A stretch of DNA of 52,238 nt from Planctomycetota bacterium (GTDB lineage Bacteria; Planctomycetota; Planctomycetia; Pirellulales; Pirellulaceae): the NCBI GenBank assembly GCA_026692905.1, contig JAPLNL010000105.1, positions 1-52,238 on the forward strand. Direction: 5' to 3'. Numbering within the stretch: position 1 is the stretch's first letter; each line of letters begins with the position of its first letter. Shown here piece after piece: positions 1-8,940 of the stretch. The translations under genes were made by a program, and so were the position numbers. The notes beneath the pieces were generated by a model. It was not told where the DNA came from and searched no databases. It worked only from the letters and a program-made list of their open reading frames with translations.

Positions 1-29
1 CGACTTAAACATGTTTACAGCGGTGGGTC

Positions 30-74
30 GAGGCTCCTGCCGAGCCTGTGAAGACACGGTTCGGCAGGAGCCTC
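30..74. repeat. Inverted repeat hairpin (GAGGCTCCTGCCGA arms)
   Basis: The 14-nt arm at 30-43 (GAGGCTCCTGCCGA) is exactly complementary to 61-74, with a 17-nt loop. The same arm recurs at 18396-18409 beside a REPIN-like element, so it belongs to a dispersed family. It lies 3' of the minus-strand dehydrogenase gene ending at 183 and could act as a transcript-end hairpin, but no T tract follows. Confidence 0.6.
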
Positions 75-182
75 ACCCCTCACCCTCCCTAGTAGAAAAT
101 TCTCGCTAGTGTGGTCGATAACAACAAGCGAGACGGATTTCGTGTCGTACTAAGGTCTGTAAGCTGTCGTTTGCACTTGGTC

Positions 183-1211
183 CTAAAGTGTTGGGCAAAG
201 GACCGATTTGACAACCGCACCAGAATGCATCTTTTCGAACGCTTCATGCCACTGCGAAATGGGCCAAACGCCACCAATGATTGGCTTAACGTCTAGCTGT
301 CCGCTTGAAAGCAAGGCGATGACGCGCTCCCAAATAGCCCAGTGGTGGCTGAAGCTTCCCTGGAGGGTAACGTTCTTTTGGACGAGCTGGTCGAGATTAA
401 ATCCGAGTGGTTGTGGTCCCCAACCCACTTTGCTGATCCAACCTGCAGGTCGGACCAAGTCCAATGCGATTTTGAGTGTAACGCTCGCCCCAGCGGCGTC
501 GATGATCCCGTCCGCACCTAAACCATCTCTTTCCATCGACCATGCTTTTGCATCACCGATAATTGCTTCACAGCCGTACTGCTTTGCAATTTCGAGTCGG
601 TGACGGTCTGGTTCCAGGCCAACCAGCGCTACCTGTGCACCACAGAGACGCGCCATTGCAGCACAAAGGATTCCGATCGTACCTGGGCCGAGCACGACAA
701 TACGGTCACCTGGTTCGATGCGAGCATTTCGAACCACGGCGTTATACGCGACACAGCAAGGCTCAGTCAAACAAGCTTGTTCGAATGGCAAACTGTCTAG
801 GACACTGTGAAGAATACGCGAGGGAACGCGTACAAAGCGTGTCATCGCGCCGTTGACTCCGTATCCAAACCCTTTACGTGTCGGATCGAGATTGTACATT
901 CCGCGTCGAGTCATTGGGTTGTTCTGGCTGATGATCGCCGCGGTTTCGCTAACAACTCGGTCCCCTTCTTGCCAACCTTCGACGTGTTTTCCAACTTCGA
1001 TAATCGTTCCGCCAAACTCGTGCCCCAGCACCACAGGATAATTTACGGGCCAAGAATGGTCAGCAGTCCACTGGTGCAGGTCGCTGCCGCAAACACCTAC
1101 GTTGGCAACTTCGAGTAGCACATCTTCATCGCCAATGATTGGACGCTCCACTTCTCGAATTTCAACGGAGTGCTTTGCTGGGGCGAAGTTAACAACGGCT
1201 GGTGATTTCAT
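183..1211 (-). CDS. Zinc-type medium-chain dehydrogenase (sorbitol/threonine dehydrogenase-like)
   Basis: This 342-residue protein is a medium-chain dehydrogenase/reductase that probably oxidises a polyol or sugar alcohol with NAD(P). The catalytic-zinc motif is visible: Cys41-Gly-Ser-Asp44-Leu-His46 and Gly63-His64-Glu65. A Rossmann motif VLGPGTIG follows in the second half. The lobe that normally carries four structural-zinc cysteines has none, so only the catalytic zinc should be bound. It lies 88 nt downstream of the co-directional DUF1080 gene, a family linked to 3-keto-sugar chemistry, which suggests carbohydrate oxidation. That link is inference, and the substrate cannot be read from sequence. 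The reading frame is complete. Confidence 0.85.
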   Translation of the reverse strand: MKSPAVVNFAPAKHSVEIREVERPIIGDEDVLLEVANVGVCGSDLHQWTADHSWPVNYPVVLGHEFGGTIIEVGKHVEGWQEGDRVVSETAAIISQNNPMTRRGMYNLDPTRKGFGYGVNGAMTRFVRVPSRILHSVLDSLPFEQACLTEPCCVAYNAVVRNARIEPGDRIVVLGPGTIGILCAAMARLCGAQVALVGLEPDRHRLEIAKQYGCEAIIGDAKAWSMERDGLGADGIIDAAGASVTLKIALDLVRPAGWISKVGWGPQPLGFNLDQLVQKNVTLQGSFSHHWAIWERVIALLSSGQLDVKPIIGGVWPISQWHEAFEKMHSGAVVKSVLCPTL

Positions 1212-1299
1212 GTTTCGATTCTAAGTTCGTGTTCAATTCGGAAGTAGCGGTCGCGTTCCATTTGCGGTTCGACCATTGTAATGGGCTCAAGTTGTGTCG

Positions 1300-2100
1300 C
1301 TACGGCACGCGAGGTGTGACTGCGACTTTCTCATCAAACGCATGGGCTTGGTCATCGAGAGGGCGGATCCAAACGCTGCGATATTGGACAGGACTTTGGT
1401 GGTCTTGCAAGTACAAGGGGCCGGCGTTGGTGGCTTGGATGCTCTCAAGTATCTTGGCCGTGTACGGAGTTTGGTTGTAAACGTACGGAGTGTAGGGAGA
1501 ACGAGGCTCAGTGAAGGAGACGTGGTTTTGCACGAGGACTCCATTGAGAATGGATGTAATCGTCCCTGGCTCGACGATCTTGCCATCGCGATATCGAGGG
1601 GCGCGATAAATGATGTCGTATGACTGCCATGTCTGTGGGGCTCTGCCTGCATTGACTAGCGGCAGCTCGAATCGATAAAGTGAGCCGATTACTTCTTTGC
1701 TCGGCTGAGCGGAACCAGCTGTGTTCGAGATTTGCATCTCGTAATGGCCATGAATATAGAGTCCGCTATTGCCATGACCTTCTTTTGGCACCGAAAACTC
1801 GGCATGAATCTGCGCGTCTCGGAAATGCAACTTGGAAACGATAAACCCCGTCCCGACAGTCAAAACCCCGTCCTTAACTGGCCATCGACAAGCCTTGCCG
1901 TCTACTCCCAAAAAAGCGTCCGTTGTCCCCCCGTTAAATAAGACAACGGCGTCAGAGGGGGCCTTTCCCTCGACTGCCTGCACGATTTTGAGCGGAGGCG
2001 CATTGGGTGCCTCTTGAGCAACGCAAAACGGCAACAAGACCATGTACCAAGCGAAAATAAAAAAACGAACGAGGAGCGATGTGTCAGTTGATTTTGTCAT
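1300..2100 (-). CDS. Secreted DUF1080 (3-keto-disaccharide hydrolase-like) protein
   Basis: A 266-residue exported protein of the DUF1080 family, a concanavalin-like beta sandwich very abundant in planctomycetes and linked in some members to cleavage of 3-keto-glycosides. Supporting features are an N-terminal hydrophobic signal ending near Cys-Val-Ala-Gln, the opening LFNGGTTDAF (the family's 'LFNGkdl.gW' region), the core GHGNSGLYIHG, and YEMQISN followed by a Gly-Ser-Leu-Tyr stretch. I chose the ATG at 2100 because it places the signal peptide directly at the N terminus; an in-frame start at 2169 would add 23 unlikely residues. It probably shares a transcript with the dehydrogenase downstream. 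The substrate is unknown. Confidence 0.8.
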   Translation of the reverse strand: MTKSTDTSLLVRFFIFAWYMVLLPFCVAQEAPNAPPLKIVQAVEGKAPSDAVVLFNGGTTDAFLGVDGKACRWPVKDGVLTVGTGFIVSKLHFRDAQIHAEFSVPKEGHGNSGLYIHGHYEMQISNTAGSAQPSKEVIGSLYRFELPLVNAGRAPQTWQSYDIIYRAPRYRDGKIVEPGTITSILNGVLVQNHVSFTEPRSPYTPYVYNQTPYTAKILESIQATNAGPLYLQDHQSPVQYRSVWIRPLDDQAHAFDEKVAVTPRVP

Positions 2101-2247
2101 GAGAGAATTGGTTAGGCGAGTAGGTGGGGGCCTAAAAGGAATGAACGGACTATTTGAATTGTAAACCAACGCGAAGGCACCAGGGAAGTCAACATGGTGT
2201 TCACGGTCTAATTAGCCGCAAAGAATGAAAGAAGATCCTTACAGAAA

Positions 2248-3843
2248 TCACTTCGCAAGTAACGTCCGTGACTCCATGTCGTAGACGGCTCCCTGTGTCA
2301 CACTCGTATTCGCTTCAAGAGATTCCGAACCTGAGGGGCGATCGTAGAATGCAACTTGACCAGGCCCAATGACTTCCGCTTTGCTCTGCTTGACAATCAA
2401 ACAAGTTCCCTCGTCGATACCAATGCCTAACAATTGAGGAAAAGTTCGTTTGAGCAAGGCCATGTCCCCGAAACGATTTCTCTGTGAAAAGTGTTGATCG
2501 ATAGCAACACCGGTCAGAAAACCGAGGCCACGTTCGTACCCCTCCGCCATCATTTGCGTATTTCCCATCGGATCGCCGCGCGGCATATAGTCGCCTTGAA
2601 TGGACGCACCCGCCGACGAACCGCCGACAACTCCACCTCGCTCCAAGACTGCATGCATCAGCCTATGCGTTTCCGTATCCAAGTAGGAATCCACGAGATT
2701 CCATTGCCTTCCTCCTCCAAACCAAATACCTGTCGCGCCGTCCAGTTTGGCCGTAAAGCTTGGATCGTCCGCGACTTTCCGATCCTTGGTATGGAACCAG
2801 TCGGCATGCCCCGCCCCAGCCCTTCGAAACAATCGCACCATTCCGGGTTCTTGCTCGATGACTTTGGCTTCCTCGCACGGAACGTAAAGAATGCGAGCCT
2901 CTTTTCCTCCAGCGAGCTCAACGAATGCCTCCAGGGCTTCGTCTGGTAGATTTCCCCCACCCGCAATGAGAAGAGTTCCGTTAGCAACTTTCGGTGTAAT
3001 CACTTGTTTTGACGGAAAAATAGAGGCTTGCCTCGCTTGCGCAGCACGCCGAAAGGCCAGCAAGTCGGCACGCTGTCCGGACTTGAGTACGTCCGTTCGG
3101 ACGGGACGTTCCGTGGAAGCAGCCAATGCGACATGGACGCTGGATTCACCGACGACGAACAACTGCCGACCGCGAACAATGAGCGCTGTCCGCTCATCGA
3201 TTCCGAAACCGACTCGATCTGGATGCTTATCCACGATTCGACGAAGGCGTTCACTACGACTCCTAGCGTCAAACTGTTGATCAATGACCGTACCTGGCAA
3301 TAGATCGAATCCCTCGCGGAACCCCTCCTGAACCAACATCACTTTCGACGCGATCGCTGCGCCTGCGGAGGTGCCACCGACTACCCCGCCTCGGGTCAAC
3401 AATTTTAAAATCTCTTGCTCTACGTTGGTTCCAGAATAAACATCGATCAAGCGTGATTGCTTCCCACCTCCAAACCAGACGCCCGTCGCATTCGCAATCC
3501 GTTTTTCAGCATTTGCCTCGTCGACCAAATCTCGGGATTCCGCGTGAAGGGTTTCGACACTCCTTGGGTTATGTTCCAGCCAAAGGTCTATCTCTTTGGG
3601 ATCCAACGGATTGCTCTGGTCCGCAGTCGGGATCACGACAATGCGAGCTTCTTTGCCACCTGCAAGCGAAACAAAAAGCGATCGCATTTCAGCATTGACA
3701 ATTCCTCCCCCATGCAAAAACAATGTCCCCTCGATTGGCGGAAGTGGCTCCTGGCCAACTGGATCAAATTGGGCCATCGCCGTACCTGGTATTCCTTGTA
3801 TCAAAATCGCGGCGAACCAACAAACCAATCTATCAAACTGCAT
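2248..3843 (-). CDS. Tandem-domain cyanophycinase-like S51 peptidase, secreted
   Basis: This 531-residue protein carries two complete cyanophycinase-like (peptidase S51, class I glutamine amidotransferase fold) domains in tandem. Domain 1 has Trp-Phe-Gly-Gly-Gly near 123 and the nucleophile elbow GGTSAGAAI (Ser159). Domain 2 repeats these with WFGGGRQ near 374 and GGSSAGASI (Ser410). Both have an Asp-Gln-(Gln/His)-Phe motif after the elbow and a GIDE motif near the end. Known family members are usually single-domain serine exopeptidases acting on cyanophycin or isoaspartyl peptides. Starting at the ATG at 3843 gives a signal peptide ending Ala-Met-Ala-Gln; an in-frame start at 3879 would bury it. 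Both halves keep their catalytic serines. The true substrate is unknown. Confidence 0.85.
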   Translation of the reverse strand: MQFDRLVCWFAAILIQGIPGTAMAQFDPVGQEPLPPIEGTLFLHGGGIVNAEMRSLFVSLAGGKEARIVVIPTADQSNPLDPKEIDLWLEHNPRSVETLHAESRDLVDEANAEKRIANATGVWFGGGKQSRLIDVYSGTNVEQEILKLLTRGGVVGGTSAGAAIASKVMLVQEGFREGFDLLPGTVIDQQFDARSRSERLRRIVDKHPDRVGFGIDERTALIVRGRQLFVVGESSVHVALAASTERPVRTDVLKSGQRADLLAFRRAAQARQASIFPSKQVITPKVANGTLLIAGGGNLPDEALEAFVELAGGKEARILYVPCEEAKVIEQEPGMVRLFRRAGAGHADWFHTKDRKVADDPSFTAKLDGATGIWFGGGRQWNLVDSYLDTETHRLMHAVLERGGVVGGSSAGASIQGDYMPRGDPMGNTQMMAEGYERGLGFLTGVAIDQHFSQRNRFGDMALLKRTFPQLLGIGIDEGTCLIVKQSKAEVIGPGQVAFYDRPSGSESLEANTSVTQGAVYDMESRTLLAK

Positions 3844-3954
3844 CGCCGCTTGTCCTGAGTCCGCGTGTACCAAAAGCAAAGAATTGCATCACCGATTGCG
3901 AGTTTAGAGTATAACCAAATCCAGCTGACTTCTCATGCCCTGCGTCGGAAGAGT

Positions 3955-5025
3955 TCAAGCTGCCCTATCAAGCTGCCCGAAGAACCGGTCCAGCGTATCC
4001 TTGCATTTGTACGAATACTTGCCACGGTCCAACCATTGCCCCAAGTACTCTCGGTTCTCATGAGCGATGTTGGGCGACTGGTCTATCATGGAAAGCGCTC
4101 GATCGATCGCCGGAGTGACCGACTCATGGTCCCCAACCTCTACCATTGTCTCTCGTGGGAATGGCACGAGGAATTCGTGGTGGCTTAAATCATTGGAAAC
4201 CACAACGCAGCCTGCGTAAATCGCTTCGAAGTGTCGGTAGGTCCAAGGTGCGTAGCCACTCGGCGCCAATGCCACCTTCGATTGTCGTAGCCCTGCGAAG
4301 TAACTTTGGAAGCCGATCTTCTTTTTGTTGAGCCAGAGTTTTCTTAGGATCGCTGACGGAACTTCTCTCTCCGCGAATTGCCTCATGTCACGATTGCCGA
4401 CGAGCCCACCCCACAACTTGAAATCGGGACGCTCTGTCGCAATTTCGACCAACCAACGCAATCGCTGGTTGGTTGTAAGCGAACCTGTCGGCCTAGCCAC
4501 AAATCCAACATCGAAACATTTTCGGGTCGATCCCCCCAAGTTTCTCCTAAGCGACTCCAAGTTCAATGCATTGCGAAGTCGATTATTCCACGGCGGACGT
4601 TTAATTGGAAGGAGAGCAATTTTAAGCGTTTCTTGCCATCGATCATCTCGCCAATTCTTGAGACAGACATCCGTTTGCGACTCTAAAAAGCTTCGATCTG
4701 AAAATCTGAAATTGAGTTCGTTATTGTCGGAAGCATCGTAAAGTACGAGCCGATTGAACTTGATTCCGGCAAGATGTTGGGCATTTAAATGCGTTGGGAT
4801 ACCAACAAACAGCATATCCGTCTTGAGTTGCACCTTGCGACCGAGCAATTGAGAGGGGCGGAGTAACTGAACTTTCGAACGCCCGAAGTACGCCGTCAGG
4901 AACCAATAAAGACTCAATTGAGCGTAGGCACCTAAGTAACTTGAGAGCCACCAAAACGCCTTTGTTCCTCGAAAACCGGCGTCGTAGTCTTCGACATCAC
5001 TTAGGACAACAGTGTACTGTTTCAT
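3955..5025 (-). CDS. Glycosyltransferase-like protein (exostosin/GT-B type)
   Basis: A 356-residue cytoplasmic protein. The C-terminal half reads like a GT-B glycosyltransferase: LAPSGYAPWTYRHFEAIYAG followed by a Cys-Val-Val-Val-Ser-Asn-Asp strand resembles the donor-nucleotide loop of exostosin and GT1/GT4-like enzymes ('alaPaG...R.yEalaaGciPV'). The N-terminal half has no clear motif. No transmembrane segment is evident. I chose the ATG at 5025; a GTG at 5058 is also in frame. It is transcribed away from the AMP nucleosidase gene and towards the cyanophycinase gene 111 nt downstream. It probably builds a surface glycan, but sugar donor and acceptor cannot be told. Confidence 0.65.
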   Translation of the reverse strand: MKQYTVVLSDVEDYDAGFRGTKAFWWLSSYLGAYAQLSLYWFLTAYFGRSKVQLLRPSQLLGRKVQLKTDMLFVGIPTHLNAQHLAGIKFNRLVLYDASDNNELNFRFSDRSFLESQTDVCLKNWRDDRWQETLKIALLPIKRPPWNNRLRNALNLESLRRNLGGSTRKCFDVGFVARPTGSLTTNQRLRWLVEIATERPDFKLWGGLVGNRDMRQFAEREVPSAILRKLWLNKKKIGFQSYFAGLRQSKVALAPSGYAPWTYRHFEAIYAGCVVVSNDLSHHEFLVPFPRETMVEVGDHESVTPAIDRALSMIDQSPNIAHENREYLGQWLDRGKYSYKCKDTLDRFFGQLDRAA

Positions 5026-5286
5026 GACTTTGACTTCGCTTGCATCCCAGAGAACCACCTACGTGTTGATACAAAAGCAGCCTTGCCATGCCAAGGTCGA
5101 TTGTGTAATTGAAGTTCGGAATCTAGAAATTTGAGTCACTCTACTCCATAAAATCCCGGTTTGCTCAATGTTAGTAGGCCGGCGAGAGATATTCGGCGCT
5201 GAGCATTCTGTCGTTTTTAGCACGACGCGTTTTGCTAAAATGCGAGGAAAACTCGTTCCATTCAATCTTCGGGCCGGAGCTCCTCC

Positions 5287-6474
5287 ATGTCGGAATCTTT
5301 TCTCATCTCTCAAACCACTCTCGACGGGCTGCCTGCTGCAATCGACGAGGCCTGCAACCGGATGGAAAAACACTACGCAGAGGGACGCTATTCCAAAGTT
5401 ACCGTCCACCGACATTGGTCCAAGCATAATCCGATCATTTCCGGCAAAATTGCTCGCCCAACCGCTTATCGATGGTACTTGCGCCGAGAACTTTTGAAGT
5501 TGGCTCAACGAGGTGCTGAAATCGAAATCACTCCGTCCCAGATGCGGATCGACCTCCAATCTCCCTCTCTATTGTCCGCCATCGATGAGTCCAATTTTGA
5601 TCAAACGTTGAAAAAGGTCTTTCTGTTCGGCCCCGAACGCGTTGAACTGTCTCTGGAGAGACTCGAACACTATACCGGCACACGGGCCGAGGATTTCCAG
5701 CGTTATGTTCTATTGACCAACTACCAGATGCACATGGATGCATTTCGGCTATTGCATCCAAACGCGATCGCATCGGTGCGCAGTGATGTCCAAATGCCCA
5801 CGTTGCACTCGCCAGAAGCGGACAACAACGGGGTGACCATCGTCAATATTGGTGTCGGGCCATCCAACGCAAAGAACTTCACTGATCATTTGGCCGTCTT
5901 ACGCCCTGACGCAATGCTCATGGTCGGGCACTGCGCGGGCATTCGGAATCACCAAGAGATCGGCGATTTCGTACTAGCGACAAGCTACATGCGAGACGAC
6001 CTCGTATTAGACGATGCATTGCCTCGCTCGGTACCCGTCACACCAAGCTTCCTTCTCAATAGGAATCTCGCAAGAGTACTTGAAGAGAGATGCCTCCCGT
6101 ATCGGATGGGTGTTGTTTACACCACTGCGGATCGAAACTGGGAACTCGTCATCAGCCGAAAGATGAGCGATCTTAAAGCCAGCCGAAGTATTGGCGTCGA
6201 TATGGAATCAGCCACCGTCGCAGCAAACGGCTTTCGATATCGCATCCCTTCCGCGTCCCTGCTATGCATCTCGGACAAGCCGCTTCACGGCAGCCCGAAA
6301 CTACCCAAGTCGGCCAATACTTTTTATCTTTCGACCAAAAGCCAACATCTTCAAATCGCAGAAGAAGCCATCCATTTGACGCGGGCCGCTTACCCTGAAG
6401 GTTTGCCAACAACCGATCTCCGCGCCATGGACGAACCGCTTTTGGGATGTCCAACACCCAAAGAACGTCTCTAG
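5287..6474 (+). CDS. amn: AMP nucleosidase
   Basis: This 395-residue enzyme should hydrolyse AMP to adenine and ribose 5-phosphate, regulating adenylate pools in the cytoplasm. The N-terminal AMP-nucleosidase domain is seen in RYSKVTVHRHWSKHNP and in ARPTAYRWYLRRELLKL. The C-terminal phosphorylase-fold domain has MLMVGHCAGIRNHQEIGDFV and DMESATVAANGFRY, the latter containing the ribose-binding Glu of nucleoside phosphorylases. E. coli Amn is about 484 residues, so this is a shorter version. The ATG at 5287 follows a purine-poor leader (GGAGCTCCTCC), and there is no in-frame alternative that fits better. It is divergent from the glycosyltransferase gene and appears monocistronic. Confidence 0.92.
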   Translation: MSESFLISQTTLDGLPAAIDEACNRMEKHYAEGRYSKVTVHRHWSKHNPIISGKIARPTAYRWYLRRELLKLAQRGAEIEITPSQMRIDLQSPSLLSAIDESNFDQTLKKVFLFGPERVELSLERLEHYTGTRAEDFQRYVLLTNYQMHMDAFRLLHPNAIASVRSDVQMPTLHSPEADNNGVTIVNIGVGPSNAKNFTDHLAVLRPDAMLMVGHCAGIRNHQEIGDFVLATSYMRDDLVLDDALPRSVPVTPSFLLNRNLARVLEERCLPYRMGVVYTTADRNWELVISRKMSDLKASRSIGVDMESATVAANGFRYRIPSASLLCISDKPLHGSPKLPKSANTFYLSTKSQHLQIAEEAIHLTRAAYPEGLPTTDLRAMDEPLLGCPTPKERL

Positions 6475-6485
6475 TCTTCGTCAAA

Positions 6486-6967
6486 GCACATCCGCATTTG
6501 TTTTTCGTATTAGTAAGCCGATGGGCGCTACTAGCCCCATCTTTACCCACATCTTTGCACATCACATTCTAATTTCCTTGGGTTTTTCGTACTCGTACTC
6601 CGCCCGAAGGGCAGTACTCGTACTCGTACTCGATCGGATGAACAATCGAGTACGAGTACGAGTACCATTTCATTGAGTACGAGTACGAAATCTGTCCGAA
6701 AATGTGGGTAAAGATGAGGGGCAAAGCCCCGGTCGTTCACATAGCCCAGCCTGCAGGGCTGGGTCAAATCAAGCAACGAAATTGATAGGGCCAACGGCCC
6801 GGCAGTTTGCTTCGGTTAGAGACGTTAGCCAACAAACGGTCGGACCTTTGGCCCTTACGAGCAATCGCAACGAATACCCAGCCCGTTGGGCTGGGCTATG
6901 CAAATTGCTGGGCCGTTGGCCCGGAAGCACAGAAAACGTGCAGCTTCAAAACTTGCGCGTCGTGCTA
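6486..6967. repeat. Repeat-rich intergenic region: dispersed element, nested inverted repeat, REP palindromes
   Basis: The 640-bp gap between amn and the next gene holds no convincing gene. It starts with a segment (6486-6526) shared with 50212-50253. Then come nested inverted repeats (6538-6716) built on GTACGAG units. A run of short palindromes follows: 6743-6764 (AGCCCAGC...GGGCTGGGT), 6788-6800 (GGGCCAACGGCCC), 6877-6895 (CCCAGCCC-GTT-GGGCTGGG) and 6910-6922 (GGGCCGTTGGCCC). It ends with one copy of the CTTGCGCGTCGTGCTA repeat (6952-6967). Apparent open frames here are by-products of the palindromes. Confidence 0.75.
6538..6716. repeat. Nested inverted repeat, about 180 bp
   Basis: Three perfect inverted pairs share one centre. 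The inner pair is 21 bp at 6614-6634/6645-6665, made of (TACGAG)n units. The middle pair is 16 bp at 6585-6600/6675-6690. The outer pair is 15 bp at 6538-6552/6702-6716 (CATCTTTACCCACAT and its complement). The outer motif recurs singly at 13103-13117. Confidence 0.75.
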
Positions 6968-7114
6968 AGGTAATTCGGAATTCGCCGCCCCCTTAGACCT
7001 GTGTCGATCTGCCATACAGGAAAGCTATTCCCGAAGTTTCGCGTCGGTGTGTGTTGCAAATCAACACAAAGAAGGTTCTAAAGGTACATCCACGCCGGAA
7101 ACGTTACCAAGTGC

Positions 7115-8665
7115 ATGTCTGCAAGGCGGCTTCCAATGCCGATTCATAGAACACGGGCTCAGCCGAATGGATTGTTACCAGTCCCAAGGATTCTCACACC
7201 CAATTCAATCCCAGCTCGACCAAAGCAGAGACAGACAGGACTGAGATTAAGCGGCGACACGAAATCACTAGTCCTCAGTGCCGCGGTCCATCTATTGCTC
7301 CTCATTGCCATGGTGTTTTTCGTTGGAAAATCGCCTCGATCCGGCAGGGGCTTTTCAGAGTTGAAGTTCGCCGAAGGCGATTCAGAGCCTTTGGTTTTAA
7401 ACACACTTGGTGAAATGTCGGTTGAGGATCGGTTTGACGAGACCCCTCAAGCCAATGAAAGCGATCTCTCGTCAAGTGCTTTTGCGAATCTAGACACTCA
7501 AATCCAGGCATTCCATCCTGAGGCAAAACCTAGCGGCAACGTCGTCATGCGTGCGAGCGATATGGTGGATCGAGAGGTTGGACCAGGATCGAGCAAGCCA
7601 GCAGGCTTTGTCGTATTGAGTACGCCTGTCACGGCAGGGCGAACCGGGCAGAAGAAGGCGCAGCTGCTAAAGCAATATGGCGGTTCGGCCGAGACCGAGG
7701 CTGCTGTGGCCCGCGGTTTGGCATGGTTGGTCAAGCAACAGCAAAGTGATGGTTCTTGGAGTTTCGCTGGTCCGTATTCCAATCCAGCGATGTTCCAAGA
7801 CAATCCCGTTTCGGCCACAGCCATGGCGCTCATCGCTTTCCAAGGTTCTGGTAATACACATTTGTCCGGTCAATACCAAGAGGTCGTAGCGCGTGGACTG
7901 AAATGGCTTTGCTTGCAACAGGCCCGAGACGGAAGCCTCGGAGGTGATACCCCTAGGCACCACGGTTTCTACACCCACGCGCAAGCCAACATCGCTCTTT
8001 GTGAAGCGTATGGTATGTCCCAGGAAGCCTGGTTAAGACCCCATGCAGAAAAGGCGACGCGATACACTCTCAACGCACAGGGTCCGCTGGGAGGGTGGCG
8101 ATATGAATACAAAGGGGACTCCGACACCTCGGTAACAGGCTGGTGCTTGATGGCCCTCGTCAGCGCGCGCTCGGCGAGTATCGAAGTCCCCGATACGGCT
8201 TTCAAACGCATTCAAGCATTTCTCAACAGTGTCTCATTGGACAACGGCTCTACATACTCGTACGTGCGAGGACGACTTCCAACCCCGTCGATGACCGCTG
8301 AAGCGTTGCTGTGCCGAATGTATTTGGGCTGGCCCCGTGAAACAAAGGCGCTCAATCTCGGCATCAAGGGACTTTCGACAAACTTTCCGTTTAATGGCAC
8401 GACAGGATCGTACTACTATTGGTACTATGGAACGCAGGTCATGCACCATGCCGGCGGCAAAGATTGGGAGAATTGGAACGAAGCAATGAAGCCGCAATTG
8501 ATGGCGATGCAGGTTGCCAACGGCGACGATATGGGAAGCTGGGGACCCGCGGGCGCCAGGTTTGATAGCATTGCGGGCAGGCTCTATTCCACTTGCATGG
8601 CCCTTTATTGCCTGGAAATCTACTACAGGCACTTGCCGATCTACGATACACCCTGGCGCGAATAA
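7115..8665 (+). CDS. Membrane-anchored squalene-cyclase-fold (prenyltransferase/squalene oxidase repeat) protein
   Basis: A 516-residue planctomycete-type protein. Residues 1-48 are basic, about 50-70 form one transmembrane segment (SAAVHLLLLIAMVFFVG), about 75-190 are low-complexity, and from about 195 on there is an alpha/alpha-barrel of squalene-oxidase-like repeats. Visible repeats include ARGLAWLVKQQQSDGSWSF, GLKWLCLQQARDGSLGG and QGPLGGWRYEYKGDSDTS. The barrel faces the periplasm if the N terminus is cytoplasmic. The position of the cyclase DXDD acid reads DSDTS, so only part of the canonical acid is kept and cyclase activity is doubtful. An alternative start lies at 7136. I do not know its role; similar architectures are common and uncharacterised in planctomycetes. 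Confidence 0.75.
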   Translation: MSARRLPMPIHRTRAQPNGLLPVPRILTPNSIPARPKQRQTGLRLSGDTKSLVLSAAVHLLLLIAMVFFVGKSPRSGRGFSELKFAEGDSEPLVLNTLGEMSVEDRFDETPQANESDLSSSAFANLDTQIQAFHPEAKPSGNVVMRASDMVDREVGPGSSKPAGFVVLSTPVTAGRTGQKKAQLLKQYGGSAETEAAVARGLAWLVKQQQSDGSWSFAGPYSNPAMFQDNPVSATAMALIAFQGSGNTHLSGQYQEVVARGLKWLCLQQARDGSLGGDTPRHHGFYTHAQANIALCEAYGMSQEAWLRPHAEKATRYTLNAQGPLGGWRYEYKGDSDTSVTGWCLMALVSARSASIEVPDTAFKRIQAFLNSVSLDNGSTYSYVRGRLPTPSMTAEALLCRMYLGWPRETKALNLGIKGLSTNFPFNGTTGSYYYWYYGTQVMHHAGGKDWENWNEAMKPQLMAMQVANGDDMGSWGPAGARFDSIAGRLYSTCMALYCLEIYYRHLPIYDTPWRE

Positions 8666-8940
8666 TTTCCTTCGCCAATTTGTCTTGGCATCCTAAGGCA
8701 AGCAACTCGTGCCGACCCATATGAGTCAATGCACGACATACAAGCTCTACTCTTTAGTTGGGTCGTTCGCAGCTGGAGTAGCAGCAGCTCCCCCTCCACC
8801 CAAGGATAACCCCAAAGGCATCTTCTTGACTCCGCGTGGACCAGTTTGGCATTGCCGAATTCGTTTGTCAAACGATGCCTCAAATCGGCCTTCATTACAT
8901 CGTCGTTCCTTTCACCAACAACCATCAACGAAGATTGACC

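Noticed and set aside
5059-5559. 166-residue frame on the minus strand
   Set aside because: It lies largely antisense to the amn N-terminal region, has no family features and shows composition of a shadow frame.
6704-6973. 89-residue frame in the amn-downstream gap
   Set aside because: It is made of the palindromic repeats themselves; the translated sequence mirrors GGGCC/CCCAG units.
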